A stretch of 64,000 nt of DNA. Source: Nitrosomonas sp. GTDB taxonomy: Bacteria > Pseudomonadota > Gammaproteobacteria > Burkholderiales > Nitrosomonadaceae. A program made the translations under genes and the position numbers. Of this stretch, positions 25,929 to 32,576 are shown piece by piece. Location: the NCBI RefSeq assembly GCF_021731985.1, contig NZ_JAKFWH010000006.1:35046-99045 (forward strand). The letters are read 5' to 3'. The notes under the pieces were generated by a model. It saw nothing but the letters and a program-made list of their open reading frames with translations, did no database searches and was not told the origin of the DNA. How positions within the stretch are numbered: the stretch's first letter is position 1; each line of letters starts with the position of its first letter.

Positions 25929-26243
25929 ATGGAAAATCCACAACAATGCCCGCACACAATGCAAATGGGGTCGCATGAAGCAAGGATAGTCGCGCTAGAA
26001 AAAGGAATGGAGGATCTTGAACATTCTATTGAGGACAAGATAAATAAAGTGACTGCAATGGCACAGAACAATGCTGTAAAGATTATCGAAGATAAGGCAA
26101 ATCAGTCTGGTTTCATAAAAGGCGTACATATCACAGCAACACTCATTGGCTACGCAATAATCATTGGTTTGTTGCTGATGGCAGGGAAATTTACTGGGGC
26201 TATAGAGTCATTCCTAAAACTATTAAGTGGTAAGGGTTTATAA
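25929..26243 (+). CDS. Holin-like single-TM phage protein
   Basis: This 104-residue protein has a charged coiled-coil-like N-terminal half (HEARIVALEKGMEDLEHSIE) and one strong membrane helix at about 71-88 (TLIGYAIIIGLLLMAGKF). The ATG at 25929 follows GGGAGAAG. It lies directly upstream of the Rz/Rz1 spanin pair, so a holin or holin-regulator role in host lysis is likely from context. There is no sequence family match I can name. Confidence 0.5.
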   Translation: MENPQQCPHTMQMGSHEARIVALEKGMEDLEHSIEDKINKVTAMAQNNAVKIIEDKANQSGFIKGVHITATLIGYAIIIGLLLMAGKFTGAIESFLKLLSGKGL

Positions 26244-26246
26244 AAC

Positions 26247-26804
26247 ATGGGTTCAGCAGCATTAATTATGGCAAAAAAATACCTTCCGTATCTCATTGTG
26301 GCGATTGTAGTAATCGGTTTTCTGACATGGGCAATCTCGAGTATTTATAAGGCCGGTGAAGCATCCAAAAATGCCGAATGGCTGATTAAGGACGCAGAGC
26401 AACGGGAAGCTTTGGCAAAAGAAATGGGAGAGGCCATGCAGCGCGTGGCTGATGATAGAAAAAAGAATGAAATGCACACTATGGAGGTAATCAATGAAAG
26501 AGACCGTCAAATTAGTAGCCTTAATAATCATCTTGATGACAGTAAGCGCGTGCTCATCCATACACAAAACACCGCTTGTAATGGCAACGCCGTGCCTGGA
26601 AAAAACAACGGTACCGTTGACTCTGGTGGAGCCACCCGTGAATCTGGAATACGAGTCTCAGGAGGATATGCTGAAGAGGTATATGTATCAGAAGAAATGA
26701 CCAATACCATCATCAATGACTTACATCGGCAAAGAGAAGAGCTAAAGATATATTTTAAAGCATGCGCGGCAGAACTCAGGCCACTGGTAAACATTGTTAA
26801 CTGA
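26247..26804 (+). CDS. Rz-like inner-membrane spanin (i-spanin)
   Basis: The protein has 185 residues with an N-terminal signal-anchor at about 13-33 (YLIVAIVVIGFLTWAISS). A long periplasmic coiled coil follows (WLIKDAEQREALAKEMGEAM through RKKNEMHTMEVINERDRQIS). This is the layout of phage i-spanins, which with a lipoprotein partner fuse inner and outer membranes at the last step of lysis. The Rz1 gene is nested inside it in another frame, which strongly supports the call. Confidence 0.7.
   Translation: MGSAALIMAKKYLPYLIVAIVVIGFLTWAISSIYKAGEASKNAEWLIKDAEQREALAKEMGEAMQRVADDRKKNEMHTMEVINERDRQISSLNNHLDDSKRVLIHTQNTACNGNAVPGKNNGTVDSGGATRESGIRVSGGYAEEVYVSEEMTNTIINDLHRQREELKIYFKACAAELRPLVNIVN
26494..26700 (+). 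CDS. Rz1-like outer-membrane lipoprotein spanin (o-spanin), nested in Rz
   Basis: The 68-residue product is read in a different frame, wholly inside the i-spanin gene. Its signal sequence (LVALIIILMTVSAC) ends in a lipobox with Cys20. The mature part is short and Pro-containing (LVEPPVNLEYESQ), typical of Rz1. The start codon follows GGAGGTAATCA, an excellent ribosome-binding site embedded in the Rz coding region. Fully embedded Rz1 genes are a known spanin arrangement. Confidence 0.75.
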   Translation: MKETVKLVALIIILMTVSACSSIHKTPLVMATPCLEKTTVPLTLVEPPVNLEYESQEDMLKRYMYQKK

Positions 26805-26819
26805 CTATGAAAGTTCATC

Positions 26820-27392
26820 ATGATACAAAGATCGAATAGATTGCGGTGGATTACAGGATTCAAATACAGAACCACTGAGCCTTATTGGTTGTTTACAAAC
26901 TTCAGACCCAAAAAAGCAATTGAGTTAAACAGAATCCACCTGACGCGCGAAGGTCTTTTGTTTATCGAAGCCGGGTATTCATCTGACGGTCCTAGCGGTC
27001 CCACGATAGATACCAAGGACATTATGCCGGGAGCAACAGGCGCGCACGATCCTGGTTATGAATTGCTACGCAACGAAATGATGGGTGTGCCGGTGGATAT
27101 CGTGCAGCCAGAGCAACGGGCTGGTGAGAGGCTGATCTATAACACCCCAGATGAAGAAAAGGTAATCAAAAACGCAAGTCATGAGCAAATCAGACACGAA
27201 TTTGACAAATTGCTTGCTGATTTGATGCTTTTGGATGGTCAAATAGTATGTCAGAAATTCGATAAATATCCGCGCTTCAAGAAGCTGCTGGGTAAAGTCT
27301 TGGTATTCAGAGCGCAGTATTTCTATGACGGGCTGAGACTGGGCGGTGTATCTTCGGCAATCGTATGCCGCAAAGAATACGCAGCGCCTTAA
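26820..27392 (+). CDS. DUF1353-like phage protein
   Basis: The protein has 190 residues. The segment GLLFIEAGYSSDGPSGPTID, then AHDPGYELL, follows the DUF1353 pattern: a beta strand, aGf.sD.aSgP, then aHDxxYxLL. This family occurs in phages next to lysis genes and has no proven reaction; a peptidase-like role has been suggested but is not shown here. The C-terminal half is helical. The gene ends the lysis cluster. Confidence 0.5.
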   Translation: MIQRSNRLRWITGFKYRTTEPYWLFTNFRPKKAIELNRIHLTREGLLFIEAGYSSDGPSGPTIDTKDIMPGATGAHDPGYELLRNEMMGVPVDIVQPEQRAGERLIYNTPDEEKVIKNASHEQIRHEFDKLLADLMLLDGQIVCQKFDKYPRFKKLLGKVLVFRAQYFYDGLRLGGVSSAIVCRKEYAAP

Positions 27393-27416
27393 TGCCTGCA
27401 GACTACTCACAATTCT

Positions 27417-27453
27417 AATTCCCTCGAATACGGGGGAATTAAACCGGAAAAAC
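27417..27453 (+). promoter_or_regulatory. Hairpin plus ACCGGAAAAAC element before tail-tube gene
   Basis: AATTCCC and GGGAATT form a hairpin at 27417-27440. ACCGGAAAAAC follows at 27443-27453, then AGCCAGTTCA. The element is identical to the one before the capsid gene. AACTATAGGACAG at 27509-27521 also matches AACCATAGGACAG before the capsid start at 12 of 13 positions. Shared control of the two most abundant virion proteins is likely. Confidence 0.5.
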
Positions 27454-27527
27454 AGCCAGTTCATGGCGATTCAGTAAGGCAAAGTTCTGTTCATCAGATT
27501 CACTTATGAACTATAGGACAGCCAATC

Positions 27528-28028
27528 ATGACAGTTTCTAATACAGCATATCTTCACGGCTTCTACAACGTTTCAAAAGCGCTTGGTGCGAAGGTTATTT
27601 CCAGCGATTTCACTATGGAAATAGAAGGCTTTGAGCAAAATTACTTGCTTTGCAAGCAAGCGCCATGGGCGCAAGTATCCCCTGCTGGCGAAATAGAGGT
27701 TCCGGGGCCGATTGGATCTGCTTCATGGCAGCCACAACAAATAAGAGTCAATCATCAAGGGCAGATTGCGCTCGAAGAAACCGTGGCTGGAAGCATAGAC
27801 AATATGTTGATCAACATCATCACTCGTGGCGGCAGGTTCAACGCAAAAATGTACGAAGGAACGCCACAAAAGTTCTTGCGGGCAAAGCGCTACGAGGACT
27901 GCTTTATACAGATGGATGACGCAGACAGGGATTGGGAAAACAGATCACAGATACTGATGTTTACTGGAACGATGTTTTTTCATTACTTTGGCGAGGTAAT
28001 TCCTGGAAATTCAGGCGATTACACATAA
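27528..28028 (+). CDS. Tail tube protein
   Basis: The 166-residue protein has the right size for a contractile-tail tube subunit (T4 gp19 type). It contains FTMEIEGFEQNYLLCKQAPW near the start, then a hydrophilic beta-hairpin segment and NMLINIITRGGRFNAKMYEG in the middle. The pattern resembles tube beta-sandwich proteins. It is the first gene of a tail/baseplate unit and its upstream elements match those of the capsid gene, as expected for a major structural protein. I infer the role from size, position and regulation. Confidence 0.6.
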   Translation: MTVSNTAYLHGFYNVSKALGAKVISSDFTMEIEGFEQNYLLCKQAPWAQVSPAGEIEVPGPIGSASWQPQQIRVNHQGQIALEETVAGSIDNMLINIITRGGRFNAKMYEGTPQKFLRAKRYEDCFIQMDDADRDWENRSQILMFTGTMFFHYFGEVIPGNSGDYT

Positions 28029-28061
28029 TTTTTTCATTAACTTTAACAGGAGTAAATTGAT

Positions 28062-28418
28062 ATGGGAGCACCATCATTTTTAGGCGGTAAAGTTCAAACC
28101 AAAAAAGGATCATCAGGTAGCGAGGTAATTAGCGCTGAAGATGTCGATAAAAATTACATGAGCAAAGCGTCGCCCAAGATCGTTGAAGGTGCAAATGCAG
28201 CAATGGGCACTACGGCTCTTGTAGGCGGTGCTAAAGTTGTTGCAAATACCAGAGTGACTGCTAATACCAGAATATTTCTTACATCTCAGGCAGACGGCGG
28301 TACTCCTGGTTGGTTGCGTATTTCTGCCAGAACCCCCGGTACCAGTTTCACTATCACATCTAGCAGTGGCACTGACACCAGTACCGTAGCATACGAGCTG
28401 ATTGAACCAGACGCATAA
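28062..28418 (+). CDS. Virion decoration or fibre domain-like protein
   Basis: This 118-residue protein has a C-terminal domain with VVANTRVTANTRIFLTSQ, GGTPGWLRISARTPGTSFTI and VAYELIEP. The pattern is of small beta-rich domains found on phage tail fibres and capsid decorations. The N-terminal 50 residues are disordered-looking. It follows the tail tube gene by 33 bases and has a ribosome-binding site (AACAGGAG). The exact location on the virion is unknown. Confidence 0.55.
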   Translation: MGAPSFLGGKVQTKKGSSGSEVISAEDVDKNYMSKASPKIVEGANAAMGTTALVGGAKVVANTRVTANTRIFLTSQADGGTPGWLRISARTPGTSFTITSSSGTDTSTVAYELIEPDA

Positions 28419-28427
28419 GGCTGACAA

Positions 28428-28814
28428 ATGGCTACTATAGAAGCGCTCGTTGATAATTTTCTCATGAATGAGCGTCCTGATAGTATCGTGCTAGACCCCG
28501 CGACCGTGCTTGCCAAGGCGGTTGCGGCAACAGAATTTTATGCGGGATATGCGAATCTTGAGGCAAATGACGGTGTTGATCCGCCATTGCCTGCAATTGC
28601 TGCCAACACAGTCATCAGTTACTCAGAATGGGCTTTGATCAAGCCGTTGTTCATGCTCATGACGGAGCTTGAAACATCTACGCAGCTTGAAGCTTCGCGC
28701 GCCCTGGGAGTCGATGTTTTTGGCCGGTCATCCAGTGAAGTTCAGCAGGAAATCAACCAATATCAAATGGAATTGCCGCAAAAGGCATTTCTGCAAACAA
28801 TCATAACAGTGTGA
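28428..28814 (+). CDS. Hypothetical phage tail protein
   Basis: This 128-residue, mainly helical, acidic soluble protein contains SEWALIKPLFMLMTELETST. It lies between the decoration-like and hub genes at short spacings. Size and place suggest a tail-assembly or head-completion protein, but I do not recognise a family. Confidence 0.4.
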   Translation: MATIEALVDNFLMNERPDSIVLDPATVLAKAVAATEFYAGYANLEANDGVDPPLPAIAANTVISYSEWALIKPLFMLMTELETSTQLEASRALGVDVFGRSSSEVQQEINQYQMELPQKAFLQTIITV

Positions 28815-28824
28815 TAACTGCCCT

Positions 28825-29733
28825 GTGATTCTATACCTCAATAGCGGAGACCAAATACGTGGCGACCTTATAAAATCCGCCATAATTCGCTCGGATATGT
28901 CGCCGGTACCGGTTACGCTCGAGGCAGAGATCCGGGCTGATGAAGATATGGCTAAGAAATTGGCCGAAGGGGAAGTCATAACCGCGGGCGGCAGTTCTGT
29001 ATCGTCAGGCGATACACTGCGCATTATCAAATCCACATTGGTGGAGAATAGGCTTGTGCAAGGCAGTCGTGAAATGGATGTGATTCAGATAACGGCCATG
29101 CTGGATGCCTGCCATGGCGTAGCGTTTGTGCGAAGCCGGGCGATTATCAAAGAAAACGCTGTTTTGTCGGCAATCTACCGTGCATCGGGCGCAACAATCA
29201 AAGCAGTCGATGCGGATTTCCCGGTACCACGTTTCTATTGCCCGGTAGGGGATACCCCAAGTTTTCACATTGCCAGGGCATTGCAGGAAGAGGGCGGTAT
29301 CGTTCGGTGGAAGGATGGCCGGTTAAAGTTCTTTCGCCTGCCCGATCTGTTTAAGCAAAACCCAATCATGGAATTGCCTGAGAACGCATCGGATTATATT
29401 AACAGCGGATTCCTTGAGCGGCATGAAATCCCCTGGTTCTACTCTTTGGATGATGCCGGTGGCTTTGTCTTGGGCGATCAAAGAAAGCCAAGGAGCGTGC
29501 GTTACGCGCCGTTCATGAATGCGCAACGCCTGCGTAATATGTCACGCTGCCTGGTGCAGCGCAAGATATCAAACATCAACTTATCAACCGGTATTGCAGC
29601 CGGTGATTTAATCAATTTTGCCGGGCGTGATCCGCTTGTTGTTATTACCGCAGCCCACGCTTTTTTTAGTGGCACCGATGGCAGCGGAAGTAACCAGTAC
29701 ACACGCCTTTGGCTTGGGTCATTGGAGGGATGA
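28825..29733 (+). CDS. Baseplate hub protein (gpD/gp27-like)
   Basis: The protein has 302 residues. AVLSAIYRASGATIKAVDAD followed by SFHIARALQEEGGIVRWKDG matches the pattern of late-control D/hub proteins, including the L...LA.E.G...W..G.L signature. These proteins form the central trimer beneath the tube. It starts at GTG, and the spike gene follows within 5 bases, the usual hub-spike order. No muralytic domain is present in the hub itself. Confidence 0.65.
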   Translation: MILYLNSGDQIRGDLIKSAIIRSDMSPVPVTLEAEIRADEDMAKKLAEGEVITAGGSSVSSGDTLRIIKSTLVENRLVQGSREMDVIQITAMLDACHGVAFVRSRAIIKENAVLSAIYRASGATIKAVDADFPVPRFYCPVGDTPSFHIARALQEEGGIVRWKDGRLKFFRLPDLFKQNPIMELPENASDYINSGFLERHEIPWFYSLDDAGGFVLGDQRKPRSVRYAPFMNAQRLRNMSRCLVQRKISNINLSTGIAAGDLINFAGRDPLVVITAAHAFFSGTDGSGSNQYTRLWLGSLEG

Positions 29734-29737
29734 TGCG

Positions 29738-30244
29738 ATGAATGATTACGGGACCATGCCAGGGCGCTATCCAGGGGTTGTTAAATCTTACGATAAAGAC
29801 CGCAGAACATGCCGCATTGAGATACCCGGCTTGACGGACGGTGCGGACGTGCTGCCAGAAGCAGAAATCGAATATCCGATTGGGGACAAGTCACGAACTG
29901 GGGACAATTCTACCGAGATCGAAATACTGCCGGGTGATGCCGTCTGGATAGCCTTTATCGGTGGAGATCCGCGCTATCCAATTATTACTGGGTACAGAAA
30001 CCCGCAATCAGGAAATTCAATCGATTGGCGGCGCTTCCACCACACAAACATCGAAATGACAGCCGATGGCACATTGAAGCTGAATGCGGCCACTGTTGAG
30101 ATTAACGCCGCAACAGTAACGATCAACGGCACCAATACAACCATCAATGGCAGCTCATTGAAACACAATTCTAAGAACGTTGGTGACGACCATCGGCATT
30201 CAGGCGTACAGGCTGGCGGAAGCATCACCGGTGTGCCGAGTTGA
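29738..30244 (+). CDS. Baseplate central spike (gpV/gp45-like)
   Basis: The protein has 168 residues with two parts. The N-terminal part is an OB-fold (PGVVKSYDKDRRTCRIEIPG), the ring that joins the hub. It is followed by a needle with repeats such as NAATVEINAATVTINGTNTT that form a triple-stranded beta-helix. The tip segment DDHRHSGVQAG carries an HxH pair, the iron-binding site of P2 gpV-type spikes. I chose the ATG at 29738, preceded by GGAGG. Confidence 0.8.
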   Translation: MNDYGTMPGRYPGVVKSYDKDRRTCRIEIPGLTDGADVLPEAEIEYPIGDKSRTGDNSTEIEILPGDAVWIAFIGGDPRYPIITGYRNPQSGNSIDWRRFHHTNIEMTADGTLKLNAATVEINAATVTINGTNTTINGSSLKHNSKNVGDDHRHSGVQAGGSITGVPS

Positions 30245-30324
30245 TAACGTAAAAGCGCCAATTTTAGGTATTTCTGCTGGTGTATTCTGGATATCACTTA
30301 CTTGCTTAAATATGAGTTAAAAAC

Positions 30325-30810
30325 ATGAAATCTTTACTATTCAGCTTCGAGGATCTTTCAGTCAAAGACAAGGCCGCAAAAGAAGCTATGAAATACTTCT
30401 CACGCGCCGGGGCTAATGTCGTTCAGCAAGATGTGTCGACAGCGGTAAAAAGAAATTCTGGCGTGAGTTACCGCGAAATGACGCTGACTTTTGCCGACTC
30501 TCAGAAAGTAGTTCTGCGAATCAAGCAGACCGGCGATATCTTTCAGGTTCTACTGAATAACAAGTTGTTACCAATTAAAAACCAGGATGACCACGTTGCC
30601 GCAATCACTGAGATTGTGAAGGCGATGGACTCCGGGCGTTCAAAGTTCCAGAAATTACTTGCTGCAGCAAAGGTTCGTCCACCCGCAGGAATACGCACGG
30701 CGGCACCCAAGATGGAGCAAGTATTGATTGGGAAAAGGGATGCTTTGAAAGCGGCGATTGCCGAAGTCAGAGCGGAAATTGCAACATACACAGGAGCGTT
30801 AGCAACATGA
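30325..30810 (+). CDS. DarA-N-like antirestriction-associated phage protein
   Basis: The 161-residue protein has the pattern GVSYREMTLTFADSQKVVLR, then KQTGDIFQVLLNNKLLPIKN and FQKLLAAAKVRPP...GIRTAAPKMEQ. It resembles the N-terminal domain of DarA-type proteins, which are packaged and injected with phage DNA to protect it from host restriction. The C-terminal 25 residues form a coiled coil. It opens the polyvalent block and overlaps the next gene by 4 bases. The family call is from remembered consensus and should be confirmed. Confidence 0.55.
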   Translation: MKSLLFSFEDLSVKDKAAKEAMKYFSRAGANVVQQDVSTAVKRNSGVSYREMTLTFADSQKVVLRIKQTGDIFQVLLNNKLLPIKNQDDHVAAITEIVKAMDSGRSKFQKLLAAAKVRPPAGIRTAAPKMEQVLIGKRDALKAAIAEVRAEIATYTGALAT

Positions 30811-31289
30811 AGAATTTTTTGAGTGGGTCTCTTTTATTGGTTTTTTGTATGATGACATTACTATCCGCTTGCGATTCGGTATATGCCGATACTGCAATCA
30901 AACCGGATTCGGTGATTAAGGTTCACGATGGTGACACATTCAGCGTAAATATTGCTGGTTGCCCAGATGTTTTGTGCAAGAACATGCCGGTACGAATAAG
31001 CGGAATCGATGCCCCGGAAATGAAGGGGAAGTGCGCTCAAGAAACTGCCGGGGCGATTGCTGCCAAAAATTATCTTGCTGCCCAGGTAATGAATGCCAAG
31101 GATATTGCGTTACACGATCCAACCAGAGATAAATATTTCCGGATAAGCGCTCATGTTATGGTGAATGGCGTTAATGTCGGTGATGAAATGGTCAAGCAAG
31201 GATTGGCGCGAACGTACAGCGGTGGCAAGCGAGCTAGTTGGTGTGGCGGTTCTGGCGGCACCGGTGTGACGCAAACTAACTCAGTCTGA
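30807..31289 (+). CDS. Exported staphylococcal-nuclease-like lipoprotein
   Basis: The protein has 160 residues. A signal sequence with lipobox LLSAC predicts a lipid-anchored Cys near residue 22. The nuclease core shows VHDGDTFSV (calcium Asp), VRISGIDAPEMKGKC (catalytic Arg and Glu) and DPTRDKYFRISAHVMVNGVN with the second catalytic Arg. The C-terminal VGDEMVKQGLAR is typical of SNase. All key residues are present, so it should cut DNA or RNA, probably in the periplasm. This could attack competing phage or plasmid DNA, but that is inference. The gene overlaps the previous one by 4 bases. Confidence 0.75.
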   Translation: MKNFLSGSLLLVFCMMTLLSACDSVYADTAIKPDSVIKVHDGDTFSVNIAGCPDVLCKNMPVRISGIDAPEMKGKCAQETAGAIAAKNYLAAQVMNAKDIALHDPTRDKYFRISAHVMVNGVNVGDEMVKQGLARTYSGGKRASWCGGSGGTGVTQTNSV

Positions 31290-31310
31290 CAACTAAGTAT
31301 CGTAACAATC

Positions 31311-31335
31311 AATGGCGCTTCGTGCGCCATTTTTC
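31311..31335. terminator. Bidirectional intrinsic terminator
   Basis: AATGGCGC at 31311-31318 pairs with GCGCCATT at 31324-31331, followed by TTTTC. It separates the plus-strand nuclease gene from the minus-strand gene that ends at 31334. Confidence 0.75.
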
Positions 31336-31870
31336 ATTTGTGGTCGTTCTGATTAGTTTCCTCTTGAAAAGGAAATTTCATTACATCCATAGGAATAGAT
31401 CGCTTGCCTTCAAGCACTTCAATTAAACCCTTGCGAATATTAAACAGATCGTTTTCCGTGTTACCGTGAGCTTGAGGTGCATAAGATGAGTTTTTAATAT
31501 GTGTTTTTTCAAAATCATAATCCAAAACTATTGCCATCCTGTACAACATTTCCACGAAAAGCTCAGTGCGTTTGTCATTCCATTGGGGATCAATTGGTCT
31601 AATAGTATTGAGAAAATCTAAATATGCGTTCCAAGCAATAAGAACATCTTTTTCTTTATCGATACTTTTATCAAATTCAAGATCGATTATATTAAGTGCG
31701 TTTACATGCTCCTGTGAAGTGGCATATGACCGTGTAGCCATAAGAGTTTTAAATACCCTCAATTTGCGCTCTCTTTTTTCTTTTCTTTCGTCCAACCTGC
31801 GTGTAAGTTGAATGCCAACCAATGGACCTAACAAGATTGCTGCGATTGTTAACCAGTCTGATAACTCCAA
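31334..31870 (-). CDS. Membrane-anchored hypothetical protein, DUF6680-like
   Basis: This 178-residue protein has one N-terminal membrane segment (WLTIAAILLGPLVGIQL), then a very basic RRLDERKEKRERKLRVFKTL, then a helical soluble domain. Segments KTLMATRSY and PQWNDKRTELFVEMLYRMAI match a small widespread family often found near mobile elements, which I believe is DUF6680. Its function is unknown. It is antisense to the polyvalent genes and downstream of hicAB, so probably a cargo gene. Confidence 0.5.
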   Translation of the reverse strand: MELSDWLTIAAILLGPLVGIQLTRRLDERKEKRERKLRVFKTLMATRSYATSQEHVNALNIIDLEFDKSIDKEKDVLIAWNAYLDFLNTIRPIDPQWNDKRTELFVEMLYRMAIVLDYDFEKTHIKNSSYAPQAHGNTENDLFNIRKGLIEVLEGKRSIPMDVMKFPFQEETNQNDHK

Positions 31871-31890
31871 GATAACCCCTCAAAAGAATT

Positions 31891-32307
31891 TTATTCCAAA
31901 GACAGTACCAGTTTCTTACCCAATGCCGCTGCCGCCTTATCAAGCTGTTTAAGTGTTGCCCAGTGATGAGGATCTTCAAGGCGTTGTGCGGCTGGCCAGG
32001 AGGTTTCAAGCGCTCTTGCAATCTCAGCCATAGATCTGTCGCCGCGCGCCCATTTAATCAGAAGAGCTGACTGTATTTTTACATCGGGCGCGATGTAATA
32101 AGCATCTTTAACATTCTCTGATGGAAGCGGAATATCCTTGCCATCCTCAAGATACACTTCCAGAATTCCAGACAACACTTCCGCGCCATTGAATAAGCAT
32201 TCTTCAGTGGTTTCTCCTTGTGTTATTGCTTCTGGAATATCAATAAATTGCACAAAGAATCCCGAAGGTTCCTGCGGTTCAAATTTTGCTGGGTAAAGCG
32301 TGTTCAT
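31891..32307 (-). CDS. hicB: HicB antitoxin with HTH
   Basis: The protein has 138 residues. The N-terminal part has the degenerate RNase-H fold of HicB (PAKFEPQEPSGFFVQFIDIP). The C-terminal part is a helix-turn-helix (MAEIARALETSWPAAQRLED) that should bind and repress the operon promoter. Its start overlaps the hicA stop by 4 bases (ATGA), so both are made from one mRNA with toxin first. This is the normal order for hicAB. Confidence 0.85.
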   Translation of the reverse strand: MNTLYPAKFEPQEPSGFFVQFIDIPEAITQGETTEECLFNGAEVLSGILEVYLEDGKDIPLPSENVKDAYYIAPDVKIQSALLIKWARGDRSMAEIARALETSWPAAQRLEDPHHWATLKQLDKAAAALGKKLVLSLE

Positions 32308-32489
32308 TTAAGTTTAACTCCGGTTTGTTTTTCGATTGCTGACAGCAAGCCTTTGCCTATCTCGGTTGAACCGTGTACCGGCACCGGAACGCTGCGCCCA
32401 TCCTTGCTCATGATGTGATGGCTACCGCGAACGCGCTTTATTTGCCATCCTTCATTTTCCAGCTTTCTGATGATTTGTTTGCCGTTCAT
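32304..32489 (-). CDS. hicA: HicA toxin
   Basis: The 61-residue protein is a typical mRNA-binding HicA of the dsRBD fold. It shows NGKQIIRKLENEGWQIKRVR, then GSHHIMSKDG with the catalytic His, and the end PVHGSTEIGKGLL. I chose the ATG at 32489, which gives the normal short HicA; a longer reading adds unrelated residues. HicA cleaves mRNA unless bound by HicB. Confidence 0.85.
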   Translation of the reverse strand: MNGKQIIRKLENEGWQIKRVRGSHHIMSKDGRSVPVPVHGSTEIGKGLLSAIEKQTGVKLK

Positions 32490-32535
32490 AATGTAAAGAT
32501 ATATCAATAAAGATACATTGTCAAGTAATTCAGTA

Positions 32536-32545
32536 ACCGGAAAAC
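32536..32545 (+). promoter_or_regulatory. ACCGGAAAAC element before polyvalent gene
   Basis: ACCGGAAAAC is followed by CCACCGAATAC. It lies about 31 bases before the ATG of the InPase-domain gene and just outside the divergent hicAB promoter. It matches the elements before the portal/protease, capsid, tube and DarB-like genes. Confidence 0.45.
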
Positions 32546-32576
32546 CCACCGAATACAGCGTCATCAGCGGCTTAAC

